Assembly (NCBI RefSeq): GCF_900094545.1
Contig: NZ_FMAH01000044.1
Location: 1-51,989 of the forward strand
Source of the DNA: Martinezella miluonensis
GTDB lineage: Bacteria > Pseudomonadota > Alphaproteobacteria > Rhizobiales > Rhizobiaceae
DNA: 51,989 nt
Reading direction: 5' to 3'
Part shown: piece by piece, positions 15,826-24,965 of the stretch
How positions within the stretch are numbered: position 1 is the stretch's first letter
Layout of the letters: each line of letters starts with the position of its first letter
The notes under the pieces: model-generated
The model's database searches: none
The model's input: the letters and a program-made list of their open reading frames with translations, nothing else
Told to the model about the DNA's origin: nothing
Position numbers and translations under genes: made by a program

Positions 15826-17813
15826 GCCACATGGAAGCAAATAAGGCCCTCGGCGCTCCCGTCGTGGCATTGACGCTTTTGGGGCTCGCCGGGTTGCTCG
15901 TCTGGCATCATGTTGCCCCAGATTTTTCGCGCCTGCTGGTACAGGATACCTGTTACGATCCACAGCGCCTGTTGTTGCTCTATTCGACGCTGCCACGGAT
16001 TGTTACCGCACTTCTTGCCGGCGCAGCGCTGGCTCTTTCGGGAAGCTTGTTACAGCAGGTACTGCACAATCCACTTGCCTCGCCTTCGACGCTCGGCATT
16101 TCTGCCGGCGCAAATCTCGCACTTGTCGCCGTCATGCTCGCCCTTCCGGCCCTTGAAGGCTTTGGCCGCGATGCCGTTGCTCTGTTCGGGAGTGCTGCGG
16201 CCGCTGCCGTCGTCTTTCTGATCGGCTCAAGGCGCGGCTTCTCGCCCTTTGCCCTGGTGCTTTCGGGATTGATCGTCAGTGTCTGGAGTGGTGCGCTTGC
16301 CGCCATTCTCGTTCTGATGAACGATCGCTATCTCTCCGGCCTCTTCATCTGGGGCGCGGGGTCGCTGGTGCAGCAGAGCTGGACCATTCCCCTTTCCCTT
16401 CTCCCGAAAATCGCGGTTCTTGCCGCCATTGCTTTTCTGATGGCGCGGCCGCTATCGCTCATGGAACTTGGGGACGGCGGCGCCAGTGGTCTCGGCCTTT
16501 CGGTAAGGCGGACACGCATTGCTGCGGTCTGCCTTGCCATCGCGCTTGCCGCCATCGTGACCAGTGCGGTCGGCGTTATCGGCTTCATCGGCCTTATCGC
16601 CCCGCGGATTGCTAAGCTTGCCGGCGCCCGCCATATGAGGAGCCAGCTTGTCTGGTCGCCGCTCATCGGTGCGGGATTGCTGCTTCTAACGGATCAGGCG
16701 CTGATACTGCTTTCCGGCGCATCCTCGACCTTCCTTCCGACCGGCGCCATCACCGCATTGCTCGGCGCTCCGCTATTGCTTCTGATGCTGCCGCGATTGA
16801 AGGTGGCACAACGCAACGTTCCGGTCTCGCCCCAGACGCTAGGCCGAACGGCACATACCTCACAAAAACCGCTCCTCATAGCAGGCATCGGACTTCTAGC
16901 CCTCCTTCTAGGCGCAGCCTTCTTCGGACGGGCGCCGGATGGCGCCTGGACGACTCTAGTCTACCTGCATTGGCCCGATGTCCTGCCCTATCGGTTGCCG
17001 CGGGTGATCGGCGCCTTCGCTGCAGGCACGATGTTGGGTGTCGTCGGGACAATCCTGCAGCGACTCAGCGGTAACGAGATGGCAAGTCCCGAAGTATTGG
17101 GTATCTCCGCCGGCGCGACCATCGGCGTAACGGCCGCCCTTTTTGTGTTTTCAGCTCCAGGCATGGCAGCTCAGCTCGGCCTCGGCGGCCTTGGTGCATT
17201 CGCCGTTTTGGTTGCTATTTTCCTTTTCGGCATTCGCTCCGGCTTCGCGCCGGAGCGGGTCTTGCTGACGGGTATTGCGCTCGGCGCCATGCTTGACGCC
17301 TTCATAAGCGTGCTTGCCGCTAGCGGCGATCCGCGCGCGATGATTATCATGCAGTGGATGAGCGGCTCGACTTATCTTGTTGACACAACGAGAGCAATTT
17401 CCGCAACAGGTGCGGCGGCCATGGGATTCGCACTGTCATTTCTTGGCTGCCGCTGGCTCGACTTGTTACCGCTCGGCCCGCAGGCCGCGCAAGCGATCGG
17501 CGTCCGCGTCAATCTCGCCCGCGCCGGTCTCTTTGCGCTCGCCGCATCCATGACTGCTGCTGCGACGCTCGTCGTCGGCCCTTTGAGTTTCATCGGCCTT
17601 ATGGCCCCACACCTCGCGAGAGAGCTTGGGTTACGACGCGCAGCGCCCCAGCTTGCCGGTGCAGCCCTTGCCGGCGGCGGTCTCATGGTGCTTGCCGATT
17701 GGTTCGGCAGGATGATCGCCTTCCCATACCAGATCCCCGCCGGCCTGGTCTCGGCGCTTGTTGGTGCGCCTCTGCTATTGATGCTACTGATCAAGCGGCG
17801 CAGGGCCTCTTAA
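15822..17813 (+). CDS. Ferric-hydroxamate ABC permease, fused two-half protein (FhuB-like)
   Basis: 663 residues, matching the length of E. coli FhuB. Two BtuC/FecCD-type halves (about 1-330 and 335-663) each have roughly ten membrane spans. Each half carries the conserved GxxLQ...NPLA..xxLGISAGA element: SLLQQVLHNPLASPSTLGIS in the first and TILQRLSGNEMASPEVLGIS in the second. Each also has the GFIGLIAPRIA or SFIGLMAPHLAREL coupling loop. The start overlaps the binding-protein stop as ATGA. It forms the complete transmembrane channel of the importer. Confidence 0.92.
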   Translation: MSHMEANKALGAPVVALTLLGLAGLLVWHHVAPDFSRLLVQDTCYDPQRLLLLYSTLPRIVTALLAGAALALSGSLLQQVLHNPLASPSTLGISAGANLALVAVMLALPALEGFGRDAVALFGSAAAAAVVFLIGSRRGFSPFALVLSGLIVSVWSGALAAILVLMNDRYLSGLFIWGAGSLVQQSWTIPLSLLPKIAVLAAIAFLMARPLSLMELGDGGASGLGLSVRRTRIAAVCLAIALAAIVTSAVGVIGFIGLIAPRIAKLAGARHMRSQLVWSPLIGAGLLLLTDQALILLSGASSTFLPTGAITALLGAPLLLLMLPRLKVAQRNVPVSPQTLGRTAHTSQKPLLIAGIGLLALLLGAAFFGRAPDGAWTTLVYLHWPDVLPYRLPRVIGAFAAGTMLGVVGTILQRLSGNEMASPEVLGISAGATIGVTAALFVFSAPGMAAQLGLGGLGAFAVLVAIFLFGIRSGFAPERVLLTGIALGAMLDAFISVLAASGDPRAMIIMQWMSGSTYLVDTTRAISATGAAAMGFALSFLGCRWLDLLPLGPQAAQAIGVRVNLARAGLFALAASMTAAATLVVGPLSFIGLMAPHLARELGLRRAAPQLAGAALAGGGLMVLADWFGRMIAFPYQIPAGLVSALVGAPLLLMLLIKRRRAS

Positions 17814-18080
17814 ACGCATCGGAGCACGCTGCCAGTATTCGAGGTTCTTGCCGATGGAAGAAATGTTTCGCCCGCCGAATGCCAGCGAATATTGATCGCA
17901 TCGGATCAAGGCCAGCATCTGAAGGAGCAGGCCTGACACGATCCATGTACCGTCCTCTGGATCGCTGCAGTTCGGGAAGATGGCTGAACTCAAGCGCATC
18001 TGGCAGGTCTTGCCGCTCTGTTTGCTTTTTTCAAGCGAAAATCGCGGGCGGCATGTGGAAACACGACGCCCGCGAAGAAT

Positions 18081-20270
18081 TTACCAGCGATACTTCAACG
18101 ATGCCGTGATGTTGCGGCCTTGTCCAAGGTAGCAATAGCCTTCGTTGCAAACCGTCAGTCGGCGGTTGGCGATATTGCGGACGTCGACCGATGCAGTCAG
18201 GCCTTTGTACTTCTGATCGACCGCGCCGAAGTCGTAAGAGAGTGCCGCATCCAGATAGACGCTGGCATCGTTCTTGGCGGTGTTCGCCGTGCTGGCATAG
18301 GTCTCGCCGGTGTAGCGAATGCCGGCACCGACCGTTAGACCCCTGGCAGCGGAATCCTCCTGGAAGGTATAGTTTGACCAGAGGCTGGCGATATTCTGCG
18401 GGGTTACCGCAGGCGTGTTGCCGGCATTGTTGCCGCGCGTGATTTCGGAATGATTGTACGAGTAAGCGGCAACCACGTCCCAGCCATCGGTTATGTTTGC
18501 CTTGGCTTCCAGCTCGATGCCCTTGTTGGTTACCTCGCCGAGCGAGGCATAGATGCCCGTCAGCGGATCGACCAGAACGGGCTTGTTTTTCTCGACAAGG
18601 TGATAGGCGACGGCCGACAGCAGGATATCGGTGCCCGGCGGCTGATATTTCACGCCAAGCTCATACTGCTCGCCTTTCGCGGGATTGAGGATACTGCCGG
18701 ATGCGGATCGCTGGGTGACCGGATTGAACGAGGTCGAATAGCTGGTGAAGGGCGCAATCCCATTATCGAAGAGATAGAGAGCACCGGCCTGCATTGAAAA
18801 TGCACTCTTGTTGAGACTGTCGTTCGTGGTCGTATTGGAAGAGACAAGAGTGGTATCGGTCGACTGCTTGACCCAGGTCTGGCGCCCGCCGAGCGTGAAG
18901 CGCCATTTGTCGACTTCGATCTGGTCAAGGGCATAGGCACCGAACTGCTGCAGGCTGGCGCCGACCCGGCTGAAGTTATAGGCCGGCGTTGGGCCTGACA
19001 CTCCATAGGTCGGATTGGTGATATCGAAGTCATAGGCCGGGCTGGTCGTCGCATCCATCCCATATGCGAAGGAATCCCTCATACGAGTATAGTCGAGGCC
19101 GAACAGCATGGTATGGGCTGCCGGACCGGTATTGAACTTGGATTCGAGTTGGTTATCGACCTGGAAGACATTCATCCTATCGCCAATCGCAGTTGCACCA
19201 CGATTGGCGACGGTTCCGGTCCAACCAAGCGTGCTGAGATAACGCGATTTTAGATTCAGGTGCGAGAAGCGAAGATTTTGGCGGAAGGTGAAGCCACCAT
19301 CGAACTCATGCTCGAACTGGTAGCCGACCTGCTGCTGGCGGGTCTTTTGATAGTCATAATCGGGATCGCTGTCGCGAAAATCAAGAATATTGCCGTCGGG
19401 GCCTTTCATTGCACCGACATTGGCATCGGTCTCAGTCGACTGCGCCGATCCGTAGACCGTAAATTTCGTCGCATCATCAGATTTCCAAGTGAAGGACGGC
19501 TGGATGAAATAGCGATCGTCGGCAATGTCAAAATTGGTGTCACCCTTTCGCGCCAAGCCGACGATCCGGTACAACATGGTGTCGTCGTCCTTGCTGACCG
19601 GCCCGCCGAAATCGAACATTGTCTGGGCACGGTCAGAGGTTCCATAGAAAACCCCGACCTCCCTGATCGTCTCTTCCGTCGGCAGCTTCGATATCTTGTT
19701 GACGATACCGCCCGGCGAGCCGGCGCCGTAGAGCACAGATACCGGACCCTTGATGATCTCGACACGGTCGAGCGCATAAGGATCGGTTCGGAACATCGCG
19801 TAATTCATGTAGGGTTGCCGCAGCCCATCGCGATAATCGCCGTCGGTCGTGACATCATTGCCGCGAATATAGATCTGGTCGAAGCGCGGATCAAAACCAT
19901 ACGAGCCCGTCTGAACACCGGCGGAGTAGCGCACGGCCTCGGTAATGTCCTGCGCACCGCGCTCCTCCAATTCCTTCCGGGTCACCACCGAAACGGAACG
20001 CGGCGTCTCAACCAGAGGCGTATCGATCTTGGTGGCGCCGCTGCTTTTCTTTGCCGCTACCGTTGTATTATCGCTTGCACCGCTCGACTGCCCGCTGACG
20101 ACGATCGGCGCAAGCTGGGTCGCAGCACCGTTGTTCGCGCCGGCAGCGGAATCTTGTGCAAAGGCGTTTCCACTCAAAGCAAACAGGGTGGCAAGCGCTG
20201 TAGCGCTGCGCGCAAGAGCGATCCTACTATCTATCAATTTATTGATATAATTATATTGTCTCTGTTTCAT
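18081..20270 (-). CDS. TonB-dependent ferric-siderophore receptor (FhuA/FoxA family)
   Basis: 729 residues. A Sec signal (about 1-38, ending GNAFAQ) is followed by a TonB box (APIVVSG, about 53-59). The plug domain runs about 80-200, with VEIIKGPVSVLYGAGSPGGIVNKISK. A 22-strand-type barrel ends in SLKYRW, with the terminal aromatic residue. A Cys pair near the end (TVCNEGYCYLGQGRN) recalls the hydroxamate receptors FhuA and FoxA. It imports the ferric siderophore across the outer membrane with TonB-ExbBD energy. The gene converges on the permease gene, and its promoter region carries a TGA-N9-TCA iron box. Confidence 0.93.
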   Translation of the reverse strand: MKQRQYNYINKLIDSRIALARSATALATLFALSGNAFAQDSAAGANNGAATQLAPIVVSGQSSGASDNTTVAAKKSSGATKIDTPLVETPRSVSVVTRKELEERGAQDITEAVRYSAGVQTGSYGFDPRFDQIYIRGNDVTTDGDYRDGLRQPYMNYAMFRTDPYALDRVEIIKGPVSVLYGAGSPGGIVNKISKLPTEETIREVGVFYGTSDRAQTMFDFGGPVSKDDDTMLYRIVGLARKGDTNFDIADDRYFIQPSFTWKSDDATKFTVYGSAQSTETDANVGAMKGPDGNILDFRDSDPDYDYQKTRQQQVGYQFEHEFDGGFTFRQNLRFSHLNLKSRYLSTLGWTGTVANRGATAIGDRMNVFQVDNQLESKFNTGPAAHTMLFGLDYTRMRDSFAYGMDATTSPAYDFDITNPTYGVSGPTPAYNFSRVGASLQQFGAYALDQIEVDKWRFTLGGRQTWVKQSTDTTLVSSNTTTNDSLNKSAFSMQAGALYLFDNGIAPFTSYSTSFNPVTQRSASGSILNPAKGEQYELGVKYQPPGTDILLSAVAYHLVEKNKPVLVDPLTGIYASLGEVTNKGIELEAKANITDGWDVVAAYSYNHSEITRGNNAGNTPAVTPQNIASLWSNYTFQEDSAARGLTVGAGIRYTGETYASTANTAKNDASVYLDAALSYDFGAVDQKYKGLTASVDVRNIANRRLTVCNEGYCYLGQGRNITASLKYRW

Positions 20271-20339
20271 AAGTTTTTTCGTCCATCCGTTTTTGAGAAA
20301 GATGGCGCAAATTAGATTGCAGCTCCGGCCGCCGTCAAT

Positions 20340-20368
20340 AATATATGAGTATAATAGTCATCTTTTCA
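20340..20368 (-). promoter_or_regulatory. Receptor promoter with an embedded TGA-N9-TCA iron box
   Basis: Reading the minus strand, TGAAAA (20368-20363) and TATATT (20345-20340) are separated by exactly 17 bases. The 15-mer TGACTATTATACTCA (20360-20346) fills the spacer. The box shares 13 of 15 bases with the one in front of the ECF sigma gene. A regulator bound there would block polymerase. The transcript leader would be about 60 bases. Confidence 0.55.
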
Positions 20369-20568
20369 TCGAATTCGATGCCGCTGCGATAAAATCGCCG
20401 AAATGGCGACACTGCGTTCTGCGAATATACAACCTCGAATTATATTTTTGACATATCGGAACTGCTTGTCAGATGTCGAATCTCATAATATGGAGAATTA
20501 CAGTCATCTTTTTTAAGCGCCTTTACGATCCTGCAAGGCAACCGCATTTTCGGTCTTTCGGGGAGACA

Positions 20569-21471
20569 ATGTCCCAATCGTCATCATGCAGCTCAACGGT
20601 CCAGTCGAGGCCGGTCACTCTTGCCGGCGCGACATTTGCCGATCTGAAATTCGAAAATGCCGATCAGCCGCACAGGATCTTCCTTTACCGCCCCGACAAG
20701 CCGGCGCCGCCGGAGGGATGGCCCATTCTTTACCTGACGGATGGGAATGCCTGTTTCGCAACTGCGCTCGACGCCCTCAAAGTGCAGGCCTCCTATCCGA
20801 ACGGAACCAATGTTAGCGAAGGTGTCATCGTCGCCATCGGCTACCCCACGGACGAACCCTATGATCCGCTTCGGCGTTCATGGGACTTGAGCCCGCCTCC
20901 CGGTCGGATCTATCCACCATTCTTCCCCAACACACCTGATGTCCGGACCGGCGGCGGAGCGCGTTTCCTGGCTTTGATCGAAGACGAGCTCAAGCCCTGG
21001 ATAGAACGACAGGTGTCGATTGACCGATCGCGCCAATCGCTTTTCGGTCACTCGTTCGGTGGTCTCTTTACTCTCTACGCGCTGTTTTCGAAACCACACG
21101 CCTTCAGTCGCTGGATCGCGGCAAGCCCCGCAATCTATTGGGAAGATGCCGCAATCCTTTCATTGGAAAGCGAATTTCTCGCCGATCTTAAAGTTCCGCT
21201 GGACACAGAGCTGCATCTCTCTGCCGGCGGATACGAAGGCGAGAAACTCGCGCCTTTTCACAAGGGTACGCCCGAAGAGCAAAAAAGGCAGGAACGCGCC
21301 AAGGAAACACGCACCATCGAACTCGCCCGTGACATGGCACAGCGATGGGCAACAATGAGCTCCTTCACAGGGGCGGCTACATTCGAGGAATATGCCGGCG
21401 AGAACCATATGTCGGCCCTTCCGGTCGCCCTCAATCGGGCCGTACAAGTAGCGTTCCGAAGGACGTTATAG
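20569..21471 (+). CDS. IroE-like alpha/beta hydrolase, probable siderophore esterase
   Basis: 300 residues of the putative-esterase family (PF00756). The nucleophile elbow is GHSFGG with Ser162. ILYLTDGNACFATA near 53-66, VIVAIGYPTDEPYDPLRRSWDL near 86-107 and a C-terminal ENHMSALPVALNRA with the likely catalytic His are all as in IroE/BesA-type proteins. Those enzymes hydrolyse ester bonds of trilactone siderophores. The ATG at 20569 is chosen because GGGAG lies four bases upstream; the frame from 20473 lacks a site. No signal peptide is seen, so it probably acts in the cytoplasm and releases iron after import. It is divergent from the receptor. Its presence suggests that the siderophore contains ester links. 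Confidence 0.82.
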   Translation: MSQSSSCSSTVQSRPVTLAGATFADLKFENADQPHRIFLYRPDKPAPPEGWPILYLTDGNACFATALDALKVQASYPNGTNVSEGVIVAIGYPTDEPYDPLRRSWDLSPPPGRIYPPFFPNTPDVRTGGGARFLALIEDELKPWIERQVSIDRSRQSLFGHSFGGLFTLYALFSKPHAFSRWIAASPAIYWEDAAILSLESEFLADLKVPLDTELHLSAGGYEGEKLAPFHKGTPEEQKRQERAKETRTIELARDMAQRWATMSSFTGAATFEEYAGENHMSALPVALNRAVQVAFRRTL

Positions 21472-21728
21472 AAAACCGGGGTCACCTCTTCGGGAGCAGC
21501 TCGGGCTGCATGTGGCGTCATCTCTGGGCGGCCGCTCAACCGATTTTTCCGCGACATCATGATCGGCATTACTTTACCCTTTTGCCTGGGTCTCAATCGC
21601 TAAATTAACGATTGATTAACCATAGTCCTGCTTATTCGTGTTACCAAATACAAGGGCCTGATTCCCAACTCCGCCGCGCAATTTAGCGAATTTTATAACA
21701 GACAACCACTTTGCCGCGACCCGAAAAG

Positions 21729-22718
21729 ATGCATCTTTCAAAGACGATAGCCCTGATTACGTTAGCCGGTTTGATGGCCGGTTGTACGACGACGGGCCAC
21801 GTTCGGCAATCAATCGGCGTGGAAACGGTCGACAACGACAAGGCATTGGCCTTCCCACCGCCCGGTGGCCCGGCAATCGTCAATGTGGTCGAGCGCAGAC
21901 ATGCCAAGGATGTGGATCAGACGATTTCGCTCGCTACTTCCTCCTCCGTTCCCGGCCAGAATTTCCTCAAGGTACAGTTTCTCGGCATAGATGGATCGAA
22001 CCCGGCTCTCGGAAGCAGGCCGTTCAATACCATCAACGAGCGTACGATCGCCCGCGAAATGGCCTCGGCCGTTCCGGGCGTGCGGCTCGCTCGCTCGGCG
22101 ATCTTCGTCCAGAACAGCTACGGGCCTTTCGGCTACGCCTCCGGTCAGAGCATGGCCGGCGATACCTGCCTTTATGCGTGGCAGCAGGTTCAGGCAGGTT
22201 TCGCACCGTCGCGCGAGCAGCGCAATTTCGGCACGGTGCAGGTGAGGCTCAGGCTCTGCGACGCCCATTCGACGGAGCGCCAGCTCCTAAGCACGGTGTA
22301 TGGCTATACGATCGCCGGTCGTTTCGATGGCGCTGCCTTGAACCCCTTCGGTGCGCCGCGCGGTGCTGATGCCGTTCTGGGCAAGCCGGGCGAATTGGTC
22401 TATCCCGACGCTGCCCCTTATCGTACGGCCCCGATCAGCATCGGCTATCAGAGCCAGCCGGCACCCATACGCCCTGCCGTCATACGCAGGCCCGCAGTCA
22501 CACCGCAGCAGCCCCAGGTGCAGCCGGCCCTGCCACCCATCATCGGCCCGCGCGTACCTTTGCCGGATGGACAGAACGATTCGCCGCAGACGGGCGGCGC
22601 GAACGGCTCGACGTCCATAATGGCACAACCGTCGAGGCCAAATACAGCGAGCAATATTGCCGTGCCTTTACCGGACTGTAACGGAGAATCGGGCATATCC
22701 GCGACGTGCAGCCGCTAG
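21729..22718 (+). CDS. bcsN: Cellulose biosynthesis lipoprotein BcsN
   Basis: 329 residues from an ATG at 21729; a TTG at 21711 is less likely. A lipoprotein signal is clear: MHLSKTIALITLAGLMAGC, with the lipobox ending in Cys. The globular part (about 20-230) matches the BcsN family found in front of bcsA in rhizobia and agrobacteria. It is followed by a proline- and glutamine-rich tail (about 235-290). Its molecular job is unknown, but its position as first gene of this operon is the usual one. The gap to bcsA is 57 bases. The ribosome site is weak (GAAAAG). Confidence 0.8.
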   Translation: MHLSKTIALITLAGLMAGCTTTGHVRQSIGVETVDNDKALAFPPPGGPAIVNVVERRHAKDVDQTISLATSSSVPGQNFLKVQFLGIDGSNPALGSRPFNTINERTIAREMASAVPGVRLARSAIFVQNSYGPFGYASGQSMAGDTCLYAWQQVQAGFAPSREQRNFGTVQVRLRLCDAHSTERQLLSTVYGYTIAGRFDGAALNPFGAPRGADAVLGKPGELVYPDAAPYRTAPISIGYQSQPAPIRPAVIRRPAVTPQQPQVQPALPPIIGPRVPLPDGQNDSPQTGGANGSTSIMAQPSRPNTASNIAVPLPDCNGESGISATCSR

Positions 22719-22775
22719 GCTGAGCGATCTCGGGGCGCCAGGATGGCGCCTGGCAATACCTTTGAAGGAACATCG

Positions 22776-24965
22776 ATGCAGACAGCACGCAGCATCTTGA
22801 TATGGGCCGTGATCGCGCTATGCGGGGTCGTTCTGATCACACTGCCCGTCAACCTTCAAACGCAGTTGATCGCCGGCACCGTCGCCGTCACCATTATGGC
22901 AATCATCAAGATTCTCAAGCGTCAGGGCACTTGGCGATTGGTGGCGCTTGCCTTCGGCACCGCCATCGTCCTGCGCTACGTATACTGGCGGACGACCAGT
23001 ACCCTTCCGCCCTTAAATCAGCCTGAGAATTTCATTCCGGGGCTGCTGCTCTATCTTGCAGAAGTCTATAACGTGGCGATGCTGATGCTCAGCCTCTTCA
23101 TCGTTGCCACTCCTCTTCCCCCGCGCACGGCGCGCGCATTGAAGACGCAGGACTTCCCGTCGGTGGACGTTTTCGTGCCCTCCTACAATGAGGACACCAA
23201 TCTTCTTGCCAACACGCTCGCCTCTGCCAAAGCAATGGACTATCCGGCCGACAAGCTCAAAGTCTGGCTGCTCGATGATGGCGGCACGGCGCAAAAGCGG
23301 AACTCGACCAAGGTGCTGGAATCGCAAGTGGCCATTGCTCGCCACGACGAACTCAAGCAGCTCTGCGCCGATCTGGATGTCGAATATTTGACGCGAGAGC
23401 GCAATGAACATGCAAAAGCGGGTAATCTCAACAATGGACTTGAGCACTCCACCGGCGAGCTGATTGCCGTCTTCGACGCGGACCACGCGCCGGCGCGCGA
23501 TTTTCTGATGGAGACGGTGGGCTATTTCGAGGACGATCCGAGACTCTTCCTCGTCCAGACGCCGCATTTCTTCATCAATCCGGACCCGCTGGAACGAAAT
23601 CTGCGCACCTTCGACACCATGCCGAGCGAGAACGAAATGTTCTACGGCATTATCCAGCGCGGTCTTGATAAGTGGAACGCAGCATTTTTCTGCGGTTCCG
23701 CCGCAGTCCTCAGCCGCAGGGCGCTCGAATCGCAGAACGGCTTCAGCGGCATCAGCATTACAGAAGACTGCGAAACGGCGCTTGCGCTTCATGGCGCCGG
23801 CTGGAACAGCATCTATGTCGACAAGCCGCTGATTGCGGGCCTGCAACCGGCGACCTTTGCAAGCTTCATCGGCCAGCGCAGCCGCTGGGCGCAAGGCATG
23901 ATGCAGATCTTGCGTTTCCGCTTCCCGCTGCTGAAACGCGGTCTGACACTGCCACAACGCTTCTGCTACATGTCTTCGACGCTGTTCTGGCTTTTCCCTT
24001 TCCCGCGCGTCATCTTCCTGTTCGCGCCGCTCTTCTATCTGTTCTTCGATCTCGAAATCTTCACCGCATCTGGCAGCGAGTTCCTTGCCTATACGCTCGC
24101 CTACATGCTCGTGAACCTGATGATGCAGAATTATCTTTACGGCTCCTTCCGCTGGCCTTGGATTTCCGAGCTCTACGAATATGTCCAGACGGTGCATCTG
24201 CTGCCGGCCGTCATTTCCGTCATGCTCAATCCCCACAAGCCGACCTTTAAAGTGACGGCCAAGGACGAGTCGATTTCGGTCAGCCGGCTTTCTGAGATCA
24301 GTCGCCCGTTCTTCGTCATCTTTGCGGTTCAGATCATCGCCCTGGCGGTGACTATCTATCGTGTTTACGCCGAGCCCTATAAGGCAGATGTGACGCTCGT
24401 CGTCGGCGGCTGGAATCTCATCAACCTCATCATGTCCGGCTGCGCGCTAGGCGTGGTCTCGGAACGGGGCGAGCGCGCCTCGTCGCGGCGCGTACGCGTC
24501 GATCGCCGCAGCGAATTCGGCACCGGCGACAAATGGAATTCCGCTTCGATCGAGGACGTCTCCGTTCACGGCGCAAAGTTGAACGTCTTCAACAAGGATC
24601 TCGGCCCGATAAAGGTCGGCTCGGAAGGCACGCTTCGCTTCCAGCCCTATAGCGGCGCCGAAATGGTCACGCTGTCGGTTGTCATTCGCAATATCGAACC
24701 GATGGGAGATATCACCGCGATCGGATGCCAGTATGTCCCGAAAGGTGCCGCCGATCATCGGCTGATCGCCGACCTTGTTTTTGCCAATTCGGACCAATGG
24801 ACGAAATTCCAGCAGGCGCGTCGGCGCAATCCGGGCATCATCCGCGGAACGATCTGGTTCCTCGGCCTGTCGCTCTACCAAACCAGCCGCGGCTTGATCT
24901 ATCTTTTCAGAGGGGTGGGCGGCGAGCGCTCAACTCAACGGCAGGGCGCAAAGGCGAAGAGCTGA
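22776..24965 (+). CDS. bcsA: Cellulose synthase catalytic subunit BcsA (GT2 with PilZ domain)
   Basis: 729 residues from an ATG with AAGGAAC upstream. N-terminal membrane spans are followed by a GT2 core with LDDGG (Asp167), FDADHAP (D234, D236), ITED (329-331, catalytic base) and QRSRW (367-371, the glucan-holding motif). More membrane spans follow. A C-terminal PilZ domain starts near RASSRRVRVDRR and binds cyclic di-GMP in known members, which relieves autoinhibition. It polymerises UDP-glucose into beta-1,4-glucan at the inner membrane. The stop overlaps the bcsB start (TGATG). Confidence 0.95.
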   Translation: MQTARSILIWAVIALCGVVLITLPVNLQTQLIAGTVAVTIMAIIKILKRQGTWRLVALAFGTAIVLRYVYWRTTSTLPPLNQPENFIPGLLLYLAEVYNVAMLMLSLFIVATPLPPRTARALKTQDFPSVDVFVPSYNEDTNLLANTLASAKAMDYPADKLKVWLLDDGGTAQKRNSTKVLESQVAIARHDELKQLCADLDVEYLTRERNEHAKAGNLNNGLEHSTGELIAVFDADHAPARDFLMETVGYFEDDPRLFLVQTPHFFINPDPLERNLRTFDTMPSENEMFYGIIQRGLDKWNAAFFCGSAAVLSRRALESQNGFSGISITEDCETALALHGAGWNSIYVDKPLIAGLQPATFASFIGQRSRWAQGMMQILRFRFPLLKRGLTLPQRFCYMSSTLFWLFPFPRVIFLFAPLFYLFFDLEIFTASGSEFLAYTLAYMLVNLMMQNYLYGSFRWPWISELYEYVQTVHLLPAVISVMLNPHKPTFKVTAKDESISVSRLSEISRPFFVIFAVQIIALAVTIYRVYAEPYKADVTLVVGGWNLINLIMSGCALGVVSERGERASSRRVRVDRRSEFGTGDKWNSASIEDVSVHGAKLNVFNKDLGPIKVGSEGTLRFQPYSGAEMVTLSVVIRNIEPMGDITAIGCQYVPKGAADHRLIADLVFANSDQWTKFQQARRRNPGIIRGTIWFLGLSLYQTSRGLIYLFRGVGGERSTQRQGAKAKS

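Noticed and set aside
17784..17999. 71-residue minus-strand frame downstream of the receptor gene
   Set aside because: Part of it reads protein-like (TWIVSGLLLQMLALIRCDQ), but it has no ribosome site, overlaps the permease end and resembles nothing I recognise. Possibly relic DNA.
23013..24236. 407-codon minus-strand frame inside bcsA
   Set aside because: Shadow frame opposite the GT2 core; composition typical of antisense GC-rich DNA.
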